This document shows positions 10,053 through 22,379 of a stretch of DNA of 64,000 nucleotides, one piece after another. The notes under the pieces are model-generated. The model made no database searches, had not been told where the DNA came from, and saw only the letters and a program-made list of their open reading frames with translations. Position 1 is the first letter of the stretch. Each line of letters starts with the position of its first letter. Location of the stretch: the NCBI GenBank assembly GCA_036924085.1, contig JAVGWX010000005.1:74930547-74994546 (forward strand), given 5' to 3'. A program made the translations under genes and the position numbers. Source of the DNA: Ariolimax columbianus (lineage: Eukaryota; Mollusca; Gastropoda; Stylommatophora; Arionidae).

Positions 10053-10250
10053 TGAAAAATGTGCTGTCTCTTTATGTGACCAACACATTTGGGTGCGTGT
10101 AAATAGGCGTGTGTGTGTGATGTTATATGTGTGTATGCATGCATGTGTCTGTCGATGTCATTGATTTTAAACATTAATTACTTAAATATTTCATTGTTCA
10201 TTTTCAGGACCCCTATATATTTATTCCGTTCCCGTGGAAACTGCGCCATT

Positions 10251-10273
10251 CCCCCCCCCCCCCCCCCCCCCCC
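10251..10273 (+). repeat. Poly-C run (23 nt)
   Basis: Longest homopolymer in the window: 23 consecutive cytosines. Confidence 0.95.
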
Positions 10274-10631
10274 AATTTTCCGTTTAATTTCGACATTTTC
10301 ATTCTTTTCTTATTTGAGCTAATGGCGACTTGTCACTACTCATACGACTTCCTCAGTTCAGACGGCTGAGGCTAATTACACGTGGACATTATTGGGGGCA
10401 GCTATCAGACTGTTTTGGGAAAAGTGAATGCCATATATAAATACTTACAGAAACAAATTGAAAGTATTGAAGTTCAGTAAACCAGTTAAAGACCGCTTAG
10501 AGCACGCAAACACACACACACACCACCACCCGCCCTTATAAGGAGTAAACATTCAGCCAGCCACCCACACACTGTCTTGTACATCCTGAAACCAAATAGA
10601 CTAGTTTATAGAGGCCTACGTTGGTAGAAAC

Positions 10632-10868
10632 AAAGGTAAGGTAAAAGCAGACCATGATGTCCGGATGGTATAATTAGAGGCTTCATTGTACGAGGCCACA
10701 ACTTGTTTATGAGGTGAGGTGACTAGTTCCGTTACTTGTTGCCTTTCCTTTCCTAAAGGAAGCTAGGTATAATTTACAATATGATCGACTAGAGCAAATC
10801 AGTAACAGGAGTTGAAGTCCAAACCCTTGCCGTGAAAGGCGAGTACTCTACCACTGTGCTAATCAGAC
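10632..10868 (-). mobile_element. tRNA-derived SINE (SINE-T), second copy
   Basis: Minus strand: GATTAGCACAGTGGTAGAGTA (A box), then a degraded B box region, then the same body as 9811-10052 (GCTTCATTGTACGAGGCC on the plus strand, followed by TTGCCTTTCCTTTCC). It lies in the same orientation as the first copy, about 580 bp away. Confidence 0.7.
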
Positions 10869-10928
10869 GAAAGAAAACCTTTAAAACAAATCAGTAGGGT
10901 ATCTGAAGAAAAAGCTTGGTGCTTTGAA

Positions 10929-11048
10929 GAAAAAGGGTTGTACAGTTCTTGAGGAAATAAGGGTTGTACAGTTCTTGAGGAAATAAGGGTTGTACAACTA
11001 GTGAAGAAAAAGGGTTGTGCCGTTTGTGAAGAAAAAGGGTTGTACACT
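10929..11048 (+). repeat. 26-bp tandem repeat, about 4.5 units
   Basis: Units of AAATAAGGGTTGTACAGTTC plus TTGAGG, 26 bp apart (unit ends at 10954 and 10980). The later units drift to GTGAAG/AAAAAGGGTTGT. Confidence 0.9.
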
Positions 11049-13419
11049 TTATATTAATATATATATATATCCGGGCGGTAGAAATATTATTTTGTGAATC
11101 ACATATAATCGTTCAAGTTAAATGGCATGTTAACTTTACAACCAGACCCCAGAGTCGAGGTCGTTTTCTGTTAAGGGCGCATATCATGTTAGGTGAGCCT
11201 CTCTACGGGAAGTGAGCTCCCACCGTCTCTACTTCCTCGCTGGTTCATTTAATAAAGGTTGTGGAAGATCGAGCGGTGTAAACATTCAAATCACGTTCAA
11301 GCACACAGGTGGAAAAAGTCCAAACTTTCTATCGATCTTTTCAAATGTTCTTGAATTTTGTCATTTAAAAAGCATGAACTAAATGGGGGCGTTGCCACAA
11401 TGTTTGAAAAACGACTGCCACGAAATACCTTTATGAATATGTGTTAGCCCTGGGAAGAAATAAGATGTGCCAAAGAAGTTTGTGTGTTCTTTTAGTCATG
11501 GTTACTGAAGCAATTTGTTTTACATGATGAGGTTGCTAGCTGCCACGCACAGCTCTTTTCAGTCGACTTTTACCACATGTTTGGAGGCGCGGGTTCATGG
11601 AAAGTTGTAAAGCTATCCAACTACCAGATCAGATCGTGGTTTCACGAGATTAAGCAGAAAACAGTTACTAGTTCACCTTTTTTAGTTAGGTACACACTTT
11701 GATATTCTGGGAATCAGTTCCTGCGACGTCGAGCACTATATGTTAATGTTGTTGGGAGATCACCATGATGAATTACCGTCATGTATATAGTGCTGCTCTT
11801 TTTCAGCTCATCATTTACAAACTCTGTACCAGGGCCATGAATATATGGATGGTTGGGGGGGGGGGGGGGGGGTGGTTTCGTCTTTAAAATGAGGAAACCA
11901 AGAACGTTACTATTTTTATAATCCATTAAACCCCACCTTTCTAAAGACATCTGCCCAGCAAGCGTACCCATAGTTGAATCGCTGATATCGTCGTTGCAAT
12001 AAGGCTAGCAAGAATATCCATGATGAATGTCAGTACTGATATCGATTATTTTTATCCTTTTGCCTTTTCTTCTATGTATGCTATTGTCACCGATGGATGA
12101 AACCGTGACTATAAGTTATATTGTATTTGCTGTTTCTCATGACATATAATATATAGCTAGTTTAGAAATGACTGGTTGTAGCATCTTCTTGTCTCGTTTA
12201 TTCTTCTATATACAAAGCATATGATCACCAGATATCACTTTACAGGAAGCCTACATACAAGTAACTGCCAGACCCGCGCTCTGTCAGTAGTGGTACTCTA
12301 GCCATTTTTTTGACGTGATCAAATTGTCTGCCTCACACCCACCCATTGTCACATGCTTCGATGGTTACAGTGAGCCTATTTTTTCCTCTCCGGATATCAC
12401 ATTGATAGTATAAGCATGTTCCAAGTGTGGTCATCTGCCTAATGGCCTTCTGTTCCCCCACCCATGGTATCCCTCTCCTGACTCGTGTGCCCTTAAAGTG
12501 TTGCTCAGGAATGGCTTTATTATTGTGATTGCATCGTTGACGTTTACAACATCAGACTTGTTCGCGTGATTAAGTCGCTGTTGTTCAAATGAGTACTGTA
12601 TCCAGCTTGCAGCGTAAACTAGTAAACTGGATGTATGATGGAACAAAGAAAGCCCTTGGACCGAAAGCACGAAAGACAGCACCACTCAGAACCAATAGCG
12701 GACGAGAAACTAACTGATAAACAAGAGCAAATGGAGAGATTGGTCGAACATAACTTCGAGTTTTACCTTCGCACCTGACGCCCTCAACGCAGTCATATGC
12801 CCCCTAATCACGGAGGAACTGACGCTGAACCGACATTAGAACTCAGTAATGATAATATGACTCCTGACTTGATCAAGAGATGTCTCACAATAGTTTTCGG
12901 GATATGAGACAACGATACTAGCTCTTCCACTCTTAACGTCATTTGTTATTGACCCATCTGTATAGTTATGTAGCCACGATTCTATTAATAATTTTCTTCG
13001 ACTATACTCAGTGTGGCAGTTTGTTTTTCAGGATCATTATATTCATGTTCAGATGGGAGGGAGCCCACTGATTGATGTTTTAATTTGTAGGGTTTCATTC
13101 ATTGTCCTGTTCCCATGATATTTGGTGTGACGTGGACATCAGCGATGTTGTATTCGTGAGTAGGTCTGCTTGTTGGTGTCTTTTAAGTATCTTCTCCGAT
13201 GGATCAGGTCACCACGTTCCAGACGGCCCAATGCCAAATCGTCTAGCCTTGCCTAAACAGTTTACCATAGAATGCTGCTGTGGTTTTCCATCCGGATAAT
13301 GCTTTGTGTGTCTCTTCAATTGGACAGTGTGTAATTCAGAATCTTTCTGCATCTCTTATACCAGAGTTGTGTTTATGACTCGTGTAATGAGCATGTATGG
13401 TAATATGCTTATCAATATG
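11049..13419. other. Mostly unassigned; SINE core and poly-G inside
   Basis: No gene supported. Recognisable items are a conserved SINE core at 11525-11582 (GAGGTTGCTAGCTGCC ... TTTTACCACATG) and an 18-G run at 11855-11872. The region around 11100-11230 has a repeat-like, GC-richer look but no second copy was found here. Confidence 0.45.
11855..11872 (+). repeat. Poly-G run (18 nt)
   Basis: Eighteen consecutive guanines, the fourth long C/G run in about 3.4 kb. Confidence 0.95.
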
Positions 13420-13424
13420 GGCCT

Positions 13425-14135
13425 AGTAGCAAAGACAAAACTTCTTGAGATATTCAATCTTGGCTGGTCAAAGGAAACGGTACCCCAAGTATGGAGAGAT
13501 ACCATCACAATTCCCATATTAAAGAAAATGAATTGTAAGACCGATGCCTCAAGTTACCCGCCAATCGGTCTCACAAGTTGTATAGGGGAAGACTATCGAT
13601 CGAATAGTTTTCAGATTGAAGTGATATTTAGAGTCGGAGCAGATCCTGATGGCAGAACAAGCTGGATTTAGAGAATGCTATAATATAGAAGACCAAGTTA
13701 TTTACTTATTTCAAACAGTAGAATATGCCTTCCGTGAGGGGAAACAAATACGACCTAGAACTCTGAACACGTGACTACAGAAAACTACGTAATGCAGCAG
13801 GCAGCAGTCTTGCTAACGACATGAGCAGAGAAATTGCACGCTACAATCAACACAGACAAAACCTCCACAACGTTTTTCTCACTCTGTCCACAATGATCGG
13901 GCAGCTAACATACACTTAAGGAGTACCCTAATCAATGAAGAAAGTTGCCCCACCTATTTTGGGGTGAATTTGACAAAAAGTTTATTAGGGATAAACATAT
14001 TGGAAATGTAGAAGGGAAGGGCCGAAGACTAGGCATGCTCAGAAAACTAGCAGGTACCAGAGCAAATGAACGAACCTTTAAGAAGGTTTGCAATAAAGTA
14101 ATAAGACCGTACTTGGAGTAATCACATCTTGTCTG
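13425..14135 (+). mobile_element. RNase H LINE relative, RT fragment with internal deletion
   Basis: The plus strand gives RT fingers (LGWSKETVPQVWRDTITIPI, then a degraded YRPIGLTSC-type block), then QAGFREC-like sequence near 13660 and DQVIYLFQTVEYAFREGKQ near 13690-13750. It then jumps to the thumb (RLGMLRKLAGTRANERTFKK, then a VIRPYLE block at 14030-14120). The thumb matches MRKLAGTSWGADE in the LINE at 39.6 kb. The catalytic palm between them is lost and several stops interrupt the rest. Confidence 0.75.
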
Positions 14136-14819
14136 CGGCTACTTGCATACAAACTAGTATATCTCTAGATTTTAGCCACCACATGAGTCAGAGTGAGTAA
14201 GTGCCTGCGTCTTCCATGAGTTGGTATATGTAGTTCTAACTAGAATCACCTGCATCCTTTTTCATATCATAAAAAAAAATATATATTTTGCCTTCACAAG
14301 TACCATTCATGGGCAAACTTTATGTAGATTCTACTTTCATGAGATATATGCACATGTTTGTCTAAAAGCTTGCGACGAACAAGAGGGAAAAAAGGACATT
14401 TCCCTTTCACATTGCGATGTTGACATTCTGAGGCTTTTCAAGCCCATAAGTAACCGACCACTGACAGAACCAGCTAACAGTATTTGAAAGTGTGGTTATA
14501 CAGCTGCAGTCCTGCGTCTCGTATGTAGTCCGTGTACATTTTTAAAGTGGCCCACAGCGATGAAAAAAATTTAGTTCATTATATAAATAATGAGTACTTT
14601 TGAAGTGTGGCTAAAACCGGTCCATGAAAATCAATGTGCTACTGCCTGCAGTCATCATCCAAAAATGTTGCGTCCGAGATATCATCCTTAATTTCAAAAT
14701 GGGAACTGAATCTCTTGAGCTATCAGTTGTTCTTGGCATTCACAGCAAAGTAATTATACAAATCATAATACACTTCTCGTGGAATCTACATTATTGGTTG
14801 AGCCGCTCTCGCGGTTGAA
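14136..14819. other. Unassigned stretch
   Basis: Nothing recognised; AT-rich with short homopolymers only. Confidence 0.4.
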
Positions 14820-15060
14820 AAAGTTGAACTTCTCTGAAGGTCCCTACTCCAGGTTTGCAACTTCCACTTTCATGAGTGCACTATAGCTGGCTTGCATCTA
14901 TGTATTACATGCTCGACGTCGTACGTGTATGGCAACTTGCTATCAAACATTACTCCCAGATATGTGTTATCCCGTCTTGCCGTTCTGTGCCTTACAGATA
15001 GAACAATACAAGTCATTTGAACTTTTGGTTTGGAAATAAAATAATTCACCATAAATTAGC
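14820..15060 (-). mobile_element. LINE RT thumb fragment
   Basis: The minus strand reads SKPKVQMTCIVLSV, then NTYLGVMFDSKLPY and VEHVIHRCKPA, matching the 'YLGVxxDxKLxWxxHI' block after the RT active site of non-LTR elements. It is short, in one frame for about 60 codons and then degrades. Its family may differ from the RNase H LINE. Confidence 0.55.
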
Positions 15061-15991
15061 ACGGCATGAGTGATCCGGCCAAAACATGAAAGGAAGTTTA
15101 ACAAAATCAAAAAAAAAGGTTGCCTGATGTAACAGATCCATCTAAGCCTATTGATGGAGCACTTATTTATCAAGTTGACGGTATACTCCCACTTGTTTTT
15201 CCACAAGGTTTATAAGTGCTGCTACAAATAAATTCCTCAGTGAAGAAAAAGTGTGGGGATCGTGAAACAAGCCTTGAATTTCAGCGAATCCAGGCACTGC
15301 CACTTTTACACGCACTGCTGCTGTAGATGTGGTGAATTGTGCGTGCTGTTGTTTCATCCTTGGAATAATATCAATGTCGACAGTCGTCAATCATCCTTTT
15401 GTTCTGTGATCTTTACGTTCTGGGTGGGGTTTCCAGGTCCAGTCGTACGAGAATTAATAGCCCACCAAATTAAATTAGTTAGGGGAGGAAGGGAAAGGAA
15501 GAGATATTTCCGGGGAATCAGGGCGTAGGACGGTAGGAACTGCTCAGTTGATAAATGGGGTCGGCCCAAACTATAAAATGGAATTGGGCACATATGAAAC
15601 AACACGAGAGGCTAGCCGCTTTATAGACGTTATTGTACATTCTTAGCTTTCTGTTAGCTGGGGGTGGGGGGTGTTAGTTTCCTAGCTCGCCACTTCGCCT
15701 TCATATCTGTACTTTAGAGGTATCCATTTAAGACTGGAACGACTTTAGCGTAGTGAGACAAGGGATTTTAACCCAGTTTCTACACTGGGGAATAATTTAG
15801 TCAAGCTTTCAGAGAATTAAATATCCATATACATTTGATGTTAATCAAGTAGTTTTTGTAAACTTTTGAGGTAGCGTTATATTTGTTTTCAATAGATTGA
15901 GAGAAAGTCTATACTTCAATTTTAAATAACCACTTAAATTGTCAACTGGCTTTTTCAACAGGTTTCCCTAATAGCAAACTACTCATAATTA
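15061..15991. other. Unassigned stretch
   Basis: No gene supported. The part at 15610-15790 has SINE-like wording (CACTTCGCCTTCA, AAGACTGGAACGACTTTAGC, a weak tRNA-like end), but it is too decayed to assign. Confidence 0.35.
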
Positions 15992-16258
15992 AAGTAAAGT
16001 AAAGTATCCCATAGCATTACTGCCGTAGGGGTGTGAGGTGTTAGCGATCTCACATTTCAAAGGCTCGGCTATATGAGGGCGGTAGCCATCTCCTCTCCCT
16101 CGCCGCTTTACTTCCCGGACTGAACCGGTACCCATTTAAGGCTGGGTCGACCCGGGAGCCATTGCGGTCTGAAAAAACATTACCGCCTCAACTGGGGAAT
16201 GAACCCAGGACCACTCAGATGCGAAGCCAGCGCGCTAACCACTGCGCTACGCGGCTCC
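15992..16258 (-). mobile_element. tRNA-derived SINE with (ACTTT)n tail and 13-bp TSD
   Basis: On the minus strand it begins GGAGCCGCGTAGCGCAGTGG (A box), followed by a B box in GGGTTCATTCCC. A GC-rich body and an ACTTT-repeat tail at 15992-16005 follow. CTACTCATAATTA flanks it on both sides (15979-15991 and 16259-16271), a perfect 13-bp TSD. The copy at 55119-55380 is nearly the same. Good preservation suggests recent insertion. Confidence 0.93.
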
Positions 16259-16271
16259 CTACTCATAATTA

Positions 16272-19251
16272 CATGCTCCTAAAACTGGCAGTCTGCCTTA
16301 TGCTTTCTCGCAACCGTTATAACTCAAAATTGGAGAAGGCTAGCTATTATTCTGATCCTCTTATAGAGATGACATACTTTGAAAATGGGATAGGGAATTT
16401 ATGGAATTGGTAAGTGTAGGCGGCTTGCCTATACAGTCACCACACAGTGTGCCCACAATGTTTCTATTTGACACGTGGTAGGAAAACCTAGATCCTTACC
16501 ATGGTTCAAATTCATGTTATTCCAACTAAATGACCAGTAACCTCACCATTCGGCCACTTGCTCTTCTCCTGTTATTTACACGTTAAAAAAACTTCAAATC
16601 AAAGTATATAAAGTGTTGGTGCAGTTGTCTGTTAGCGAGAAATTCCCAGCTTGCAAGCTATTATTTGCTTGCCCACTCCCAGATTACAGTTACCATCCAC
16701 GATTTGAGACCCATTATTTCCAGTTCCATTTTAATCAGTCTTCAGAGACATGTAGTATCTAGTAATCTTGTGAAACCGCACTTAGATTAATGTACTTCAA
16801 ATAAATAAATAAACTACGATAATGGTAACTAACCACAGCAGCTGTAGGCACACGTTAGAATTTAATTGTCAGAGTTAATAACAGGCCATCATTTCTGGCT
16901 GACAGATCGTGTCTTGTGATTGAGCAAATGACGGACCAGAAAGGCGGAGTGGCTTGCTGTAGAGCGTGTGAGTACAGAGGAATTTGGGTTGGAGGAGTGG
17001 GGAGCGAGGAATGGGGTATTCAGGTGGATGATATGTGCTTGAATGATAGTTGGTTGGGTTATTGTGAGAAATATGTGCTTAAATTATAGGTTTCGTGTGG
17101 CTGACATTTGAGGTATATGCGTTTGAACGATAGTGGGTTATGTATACGTAATTGATATGTGCTTGAATAATAGTGGGTTCTGTGTGCGCAATATGTGAGT
17201 GACATGTATTTGAATGACAGTGTGTAACATGTGCTTGAATTATAAAGGGTCCGCAGTGGTTAGTGCACTGGCCAAGCGAACCGACTCGACTCTTGCGGTG
17301 AAACGGGATCTTTACTATACCAATGTGTGTAATATGTGCATATTATGCTGAATATTATGCTGAAAACTTAAGCCACACTAACCCAATGTTTTACTGCAAG
17401 AGCATACACAAAACACGTACTATGGTATACTGCAAGATAATCAACTACAGTGCGACCCCATGCTCCTGTTGAAGAATTAAGGATGATGATGATAGCAATG
17501 AATATGATGATTACAGGAGCCTGCATCAAGACACTTATATGGCTCTTACAGTGATGGTTTCTGTAGTAGAAGAAATTCATTTTCACATCATATTGCTAGA
17601 CTCATTCAAAGTTCTCTTTAGTTGTATTTTACAACATACCATGTGAGTGGCATTGTCCTGTTCCTTGGTTACCATTGAGGTTATATAGGAGGTTAATGTG
17701 AGTAAAAATGTATATATGTCCAATGTTAATATGTTAAACAAATGGTATTTGAGTATTGAACATGTGGAATATATCAGATAGCCATAGCCATACCCAAGCA
17801 CAAACTGAAGACTTATTTTCCCTCCTCTCGCAATAGTGGTTTATATGGCACTTTGTACATGATGAGGTTGCCCACTCTTTGCACAACCCTCTTATTCTCA
17901 TTATTCAGTGTACATATTTTTTAATTCCCAATAAAGGGCCCCAGGATTCACAGAGGGGCATGTCACACTTACAGAAAACATTAATATTATTCTTGTATGG
18001 GCAGCAAAAGGACATCCGTTGTTTGTAGTCCAAATGTCAGAATGTCAATGATATTCATGGAGGAAACTGTTGAATCATCTGAAGAGAACTGCATGCAGTG
18101 TTTATGTTAATAATTTGCACCTCATATGGTTGATGAGACTTCAAAGTGTATGTGGATGATGTCAGCAAATTCCCCTGTGTGGTTCCTGGGGTTGCACAGA
18201 ATAAGCCCACTGTTTCCTGACATGCTTGTCATGGAACCTCACTAAAGATTTTTGGCCCTGACTTAAAAAAACAAAACAACAGTGACACCCTGGGGACATG
18301 GACACATGTGAAGTAGAAAAAGACAGAATGACAAAGCAAAAAGATCAAGAAAAAAGACAGAATGACAAAGAAAAAAAGTTGAATGATGAATAGAAAAGCC
18401 TAAAAGATTGTTATGTGGATATTTGTTGTCTCTGTCATATGTTTGTATCACAAGAAGCAAAAAGTATGCACACAAGAGCCTTATAAAGGAAGACTAAAGA
18501 GGGCTGTGTATGGGGTTGGAAACCTCATCATGTAAAGCAAATTGCTACAATACAACTGATGCAAGAGAACATGCATTTCTGTGTGTGACATATACTTCCT
18601 ATAAGGAGACCATCTGCATTGATGTTCCTTAGATTGGTCAGAATCACAAGGAGGACCAGAAGAATAACGTGCTTTCATCACTGATGATGAAAATGATGAC
18701 AAATAGATTTAATCTATATTGGAATAAATTATGTTTAAAAATATATATATATTGTTTCTCTGTGGTTAAGGATACTGAAGTTTCTCTTACACTTTCCTTG
18801 GTGGGTTTTTTTTCTTGCCCCTGTTTGTTCCATAAACAGCACCGGATCCACCCCTTTCAGGATACCTGCACCAAAGCACTTCACTTGACATGGCGAGTTA
18901 CTAACTTCATGTAAAACCCACCAAGGTACCCCTTGATTGACATAGGTTTCTATACTTCTCTGAGGTAGACTTTTACTGCTCTGTAAAGATGAAATAGTCT
19001 GTTCAGATATTTATTGGCAAAACATAGTCCTGTATCAGGTACTTCTGTAGGTAGTAAAGCGTTCCACTGAATTGTATTTTAATTTATGAGCTGGCCCAGG
19101 CCTTTAGCCATCAGTGGGAGGTAATGTGGATCTACTGTCCTGGTAGTGCTTGGATTCATGGCAATGAATGAGCTGTTGTGAGGTAGATTCTTAACAGAAC
19201 AGCACCACGTCTCAGATTTTGTGAGGTATAAAGTAGTTAGTCATGTAGCAT
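16272..19251. other. Mostly unassigned
   Basis: No gene supported. A tRNA-like head (GGTCCGCAGTGGTTAGTGC) sits at 17248-17320, preceded by loosely repeated ATGTGCTTGAAT/AT(A/G)GT phrases at 17030-17240. A trace of SINE core may be present at 18165-18250. Upstream exons of the gene at 19.7 kb were looked for and not recognised. Confidence 0.4.
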
Positions 19252-19254
19252 ATA

Positions 19255-19505
19255 CTGCCCTTAGGGATCAAGTGTTGGAGACTTAATTTGACCAGGTTTC
19301 AGTTTTTGTAAGATGGAGTGACCCGTTTCCATCCTAGCTGCCTTGCCTTTCTTACCCAAGTAAGGTTCACATTTACAGCTTGGTAGACTGGTTGTGCATG
19401 CGAGTGGTTCCTGGAGTAAACAAAATAGGGCCACTGTTTCCTTCCGTGCATGTTCTAAGAGGCAGCTAATGAGGGTTGAGCATGGAGCTGGCAACACCAT
19501 AATGT
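19255..19505. repeat. Decayed composite of SINE pieces
   Basis: The first part (GGGATCAAGTGTTGGAGACTT, TTGCCTTTCTTACC) resembles the SINE-T body. The second part, 19436-19500, is the conserved SINE core in reverse orientation (ending GGAGCTGGCAACACCAT on the plus strand). Confidence 0.5.
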
Positions 19506-19751
19506 AACAACCATTGCTATTGAAACTGCACTTCAAATAATTGGATTCAGACTTCCCTAAAAGCTGATTAGGGTAGACTAAATGCAGTGTTGGACCTATA
19601 CTCCACTATCTCGAGTGACAGGAACAAGAATAAGATCAGCTTTGTCATAAAGACAACTATTGTAACCTCTCTGTCACTGAGGTGCGATAGAAATGTAAAC
19701 AAAAATGTCATCAATATACTCATGCTTGCGAATTGTTTCTCAAATTTCCAG

Positions 19752-19999
19752 ATATGAGCGACATTTTACTCCCAATGTGTCATTAGCACCATCGTCTAGC
19801 CAGAGGTCATCACCAGATGAGGTAAAGGAAGAAATAGTTGAAAAGCGGGTGTCATTGCATAGCAACTTGAATGGACACCACATGTCAGAACTGTCCATTC
19901 GTAGAACATCACCTGGAAGTTATGGAGGACGTAAGGACTCACTGGAGTATGATGTGCAGACAGATACAGATGACTCCAGCACAGCATCTCCAACAGAGA
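19752..19999 (+). CDS. Coiled-coil protein gene, internal exon (Ser-rich)
   Basis: First exon seen of a four-exon plus-strand gene. The acceptor is TTTCTCAAATTTCCAG (19751) and the donor is AGA|GTGAGT (GT at 20000). The exon enters at phase 2 and leaves at phase 1, matching the next exon. It encodes about 82 residues: YERHFTPNVSLAP, then a low-complexity Ser/Glu/Arg region (SSSQRSSPDEVKEEIVEKR), then SLEYDVQTDTDDSSTASP. This looks disordered and phosphorylatable rather than folded. An in-frame ATG at 19705 could serve as an alternative start, but the good acceptor and entry phase favour an internal exon. I do not recognise the family. Confidence 0.75.
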
Positions 20000-20061
20000 G
20001 TGAGTTTATTTGTGTATGTTTAGTTGTACTATATTTGCATGAATCCTATCAAAAAAAGATT

Positions 20062-20180
20062 GAGGTAGTCCTAAAACGTAAACTGTCATCTGGGGAAAAT
20101 GTGTTACACACTTCATTGTAAACCCAGTCCCTTTGCTGAGAGAGACAAGTGCTCTACTGCTTGGGCACTCACATGTCATG
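20062..20180 (-). mobile_element. SINE-T copy in intron
   Basis: Minus strand: AAGCAGTAGAGCACTTGTCT (A-box-like), then the body with ACTTCATTGTAAACC / GGGGAAAATGTGTTACAC on the plus strand. It begins only about 60 bp inside the intron after the exon at 19752-19999. Confidence 0.6.
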
Positions 20181-20379
20181 TAAAGCACAATATGTCATTA
20201 GTATAATATCAATCATTGAGAACCTTTCAGCTTCTATAGAGAACATATCTTCAACAAATACACTCAAAAGTCCTGTGCTGTGCCATCCATTCCAGTTCTC
20301 TCTACATCTACATATCTCTGTTTTGTGCTTTCTTTTCCATGTATGATTTCATCTCCTTTTATTTCTCTTACCATAGGGA

Positions 20380-20755
20380 TTTCAAAACAGAGGCTGAATT
20401 GTGTATTAATGAGTGTCCTAGCTAATGTCAGCGTCTACTTCTCATCTTCTTTCTAATGTTGTTTGGATCTTTCTAACATTTTCACATTAGTGATCTTATC
20501 ATACCATTTCAATCCTTCCAATCTGCACAATCACTTTTAAGAAAGTTTGTATCTTTTTTTTTTGTGTTGTTTTTGTTGGTCTTCTTGCATCTGCCACACA
20601 ATAGTACTGACTTTACATTAGAGTTGAAGATTTGTATTTTTTGTGTTTGATTTAATTTATTTTGATTTCCTCATTTCCCAATGCAGTGAAAACTTTACTT
20701 GTATTTTATATTCTTATTTTGACATCTTTATCCATTCATCCTAATTTTACTGTAT
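20380..20755 (-). mobile_element. RTE-like LINE C-terminal fragment
   Basis: Minus strand gives IQIFNSNVKSVLLCG, the same thumb block as 3.06-4.34 kb and 42.95-43.4 kb, followed by decayed sequence. It ends at the TSD of the SINE-G copy that begins at 20768. Confidence 0.65.
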
Positions 20756-20767
20756 AGATATATGAAT

Positions 20768-21047
20768 CTTCTTCATTCGTTTTCAATCTCCCGCTACTAA
20801 GCCCCTGAAAATGGCTTTACAAGTAGCTGGATGTAGAACGGAATGCGTTGAATCGTAGTTTATAGCTTGACTGCGATATTCGCACCTTTCGGACCGACAC
20901 ATCCGACTTCAGCAGGAATTTTTGAGTACTGGGTTGCTTTCCCTCTTTGATCCCTTCTTTTTAGCCAGTCTGCTGTATTGCAGCCTGTTATCCAGGATTA
21001 CTATGTGGAGGTCTATAAGGGTCTTAATAGCTCTGGGTCTTGATCCA
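20768..21047 (-). mobile_element. SINE-G long form, 280 bp, 12-bp TSD
   Basis: AGATATATGAAT flanks it perfectly (20756-20767 and 21048-21059). On the minus strand it begins GGATCAAGA, like the 356-bp copy at 47477-47832, but lacks about 75 bp after that start. It contains AAGTCGGATGTGTCGG and TCGCAGTCAAGC-type landmarks, and ends GAGATTGAAAACGAATGAAGAAG. No open frame and no convincing tRNA boxes. Confidence 0.9.
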
Positions 21048-21059
21048 AGATATATGAAT

Positions 21060-22379
21060 GACAACCATATCTTTTAGGGATTTTAATTCCCAGCTAAATG
21101 TGATTGTCTTGTCTTTTAAGTATCGTTGATCTTGTGGAATTGATCAATTTACAAGTTCTGATTGGTTTGCCAATATCTTCATTTGCTCATTTATGTTTCT
21201 AAGCAAATTAAAAAAATCTATCTATACTGTATTTCTAAAAATGTGTATATATGTTTGTCTGAAGGTGCCATAACTTGCTAACGGAGAGACGTATAGTTTC
21301 TTCATTCTGTTGTACAAATCCTTCATATTTCATTTTCTATTCTTTTCTTGTAATACATCTTCAGCAAATTTTGTAGCTGTCCAGGGTAAAAAAAAAAAAG
21401 CATTTTTCTCAGGAACAACATTTCTGTTTCTGCCAGTGATTTCTTTGTTTGTTTATGCATTATCCAGGACTTATACTGCTAATCCAGTATCAGGTTCTAC
21501 ATAGCACTGTAAAACTCTTTCTTGGTCTCATCTCTTTCTTGCTCTCATCTCTCTCTTGCTTTCTCTCTCTCTGTCTCTCTCTCTCATGTTTTCATTGTCA
21601 GACCTGTTTGTTAGTATGTTTATTATTTTCTGGAAGCCGGATCTATCTAGTGTCATTCTGTTGTTCATTCTGATAACACATCTTGCGTATTATGATGATC
21701 TCTAGGTACCTGAATTGTGTCATTTTAAACATATTAGAGATAGGAACGTAGTTTGCTTAAGCAACAAGGGCTCATTTAAGCAACATGGGCTTGTCACACC
21801 AACCATTCCATGAGCACGATGAGTGGCTGAGTCCCATTTGATCTAGCCAGGCGGTGCATGAATGGCCATGGCGGCGAGACCATGACTGAAACGATCGCTT
21901 CCCATCTTTGATGTTTATGGCCTGCTGAAGAACTGGTGGGCAGGGACATCCTTTACTTAATTTTAACAATTGTTCATCATTTTTCTTTTTATTACAGCCA
22001 TTGTTTCATTTTGGAGATGTTAAGACTCCGGCTTGCTTTTTGTTTTTACTTGCTCGGTTCATTGTAGTCACTTTTTGTCAATCTTTTTCATTGTTGTTTC
22101 CTCTATATAAAATACATTTGTATCTTTGTCCTAGCATATCTACATGCATTTTGATAATTTTATACTCCTCATAACTGTTTCACTGTATAGAGAGAGATCT
22201 AGTGAAAGGGACATATCCTTATCTTACTCATCTTTTTATATTAATGGGTTTGTTGATTTCATTATTCATTCAATATAGTCATTTGTTGCCAATACATATT
22301 TTGAAATAGCTGGAGACACAGACTGGTTTGATATGCAAATGAATGTAAGTCAGGAATACATACTCACCACTCATCTTTT
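21060..22379. other. Unassigned intron sequence
   Basis: No exon recognised. It contains a short CT-rich run (21520-21590) and a GC-richer block (21780-21960) of unknown origin. Confidence 0.4.

Noticed and set aside
16200..16258. Functional tRNA genes (here and at 9.99, 10.8, 22.77, 35.26, 42.3 and 55.12 kb)
   Set aside because: Only A and B boxes are kept; acceptor and anticodon stems do not close and each is joined to a SINE body.
19705..19751. ATG at 19705 as the true start of the coiled-coil gene
   Set aside because: The frame is open, but a strong splice acceptor at 19751 and phase-2 entry fit an internal exon better. Not excluded.
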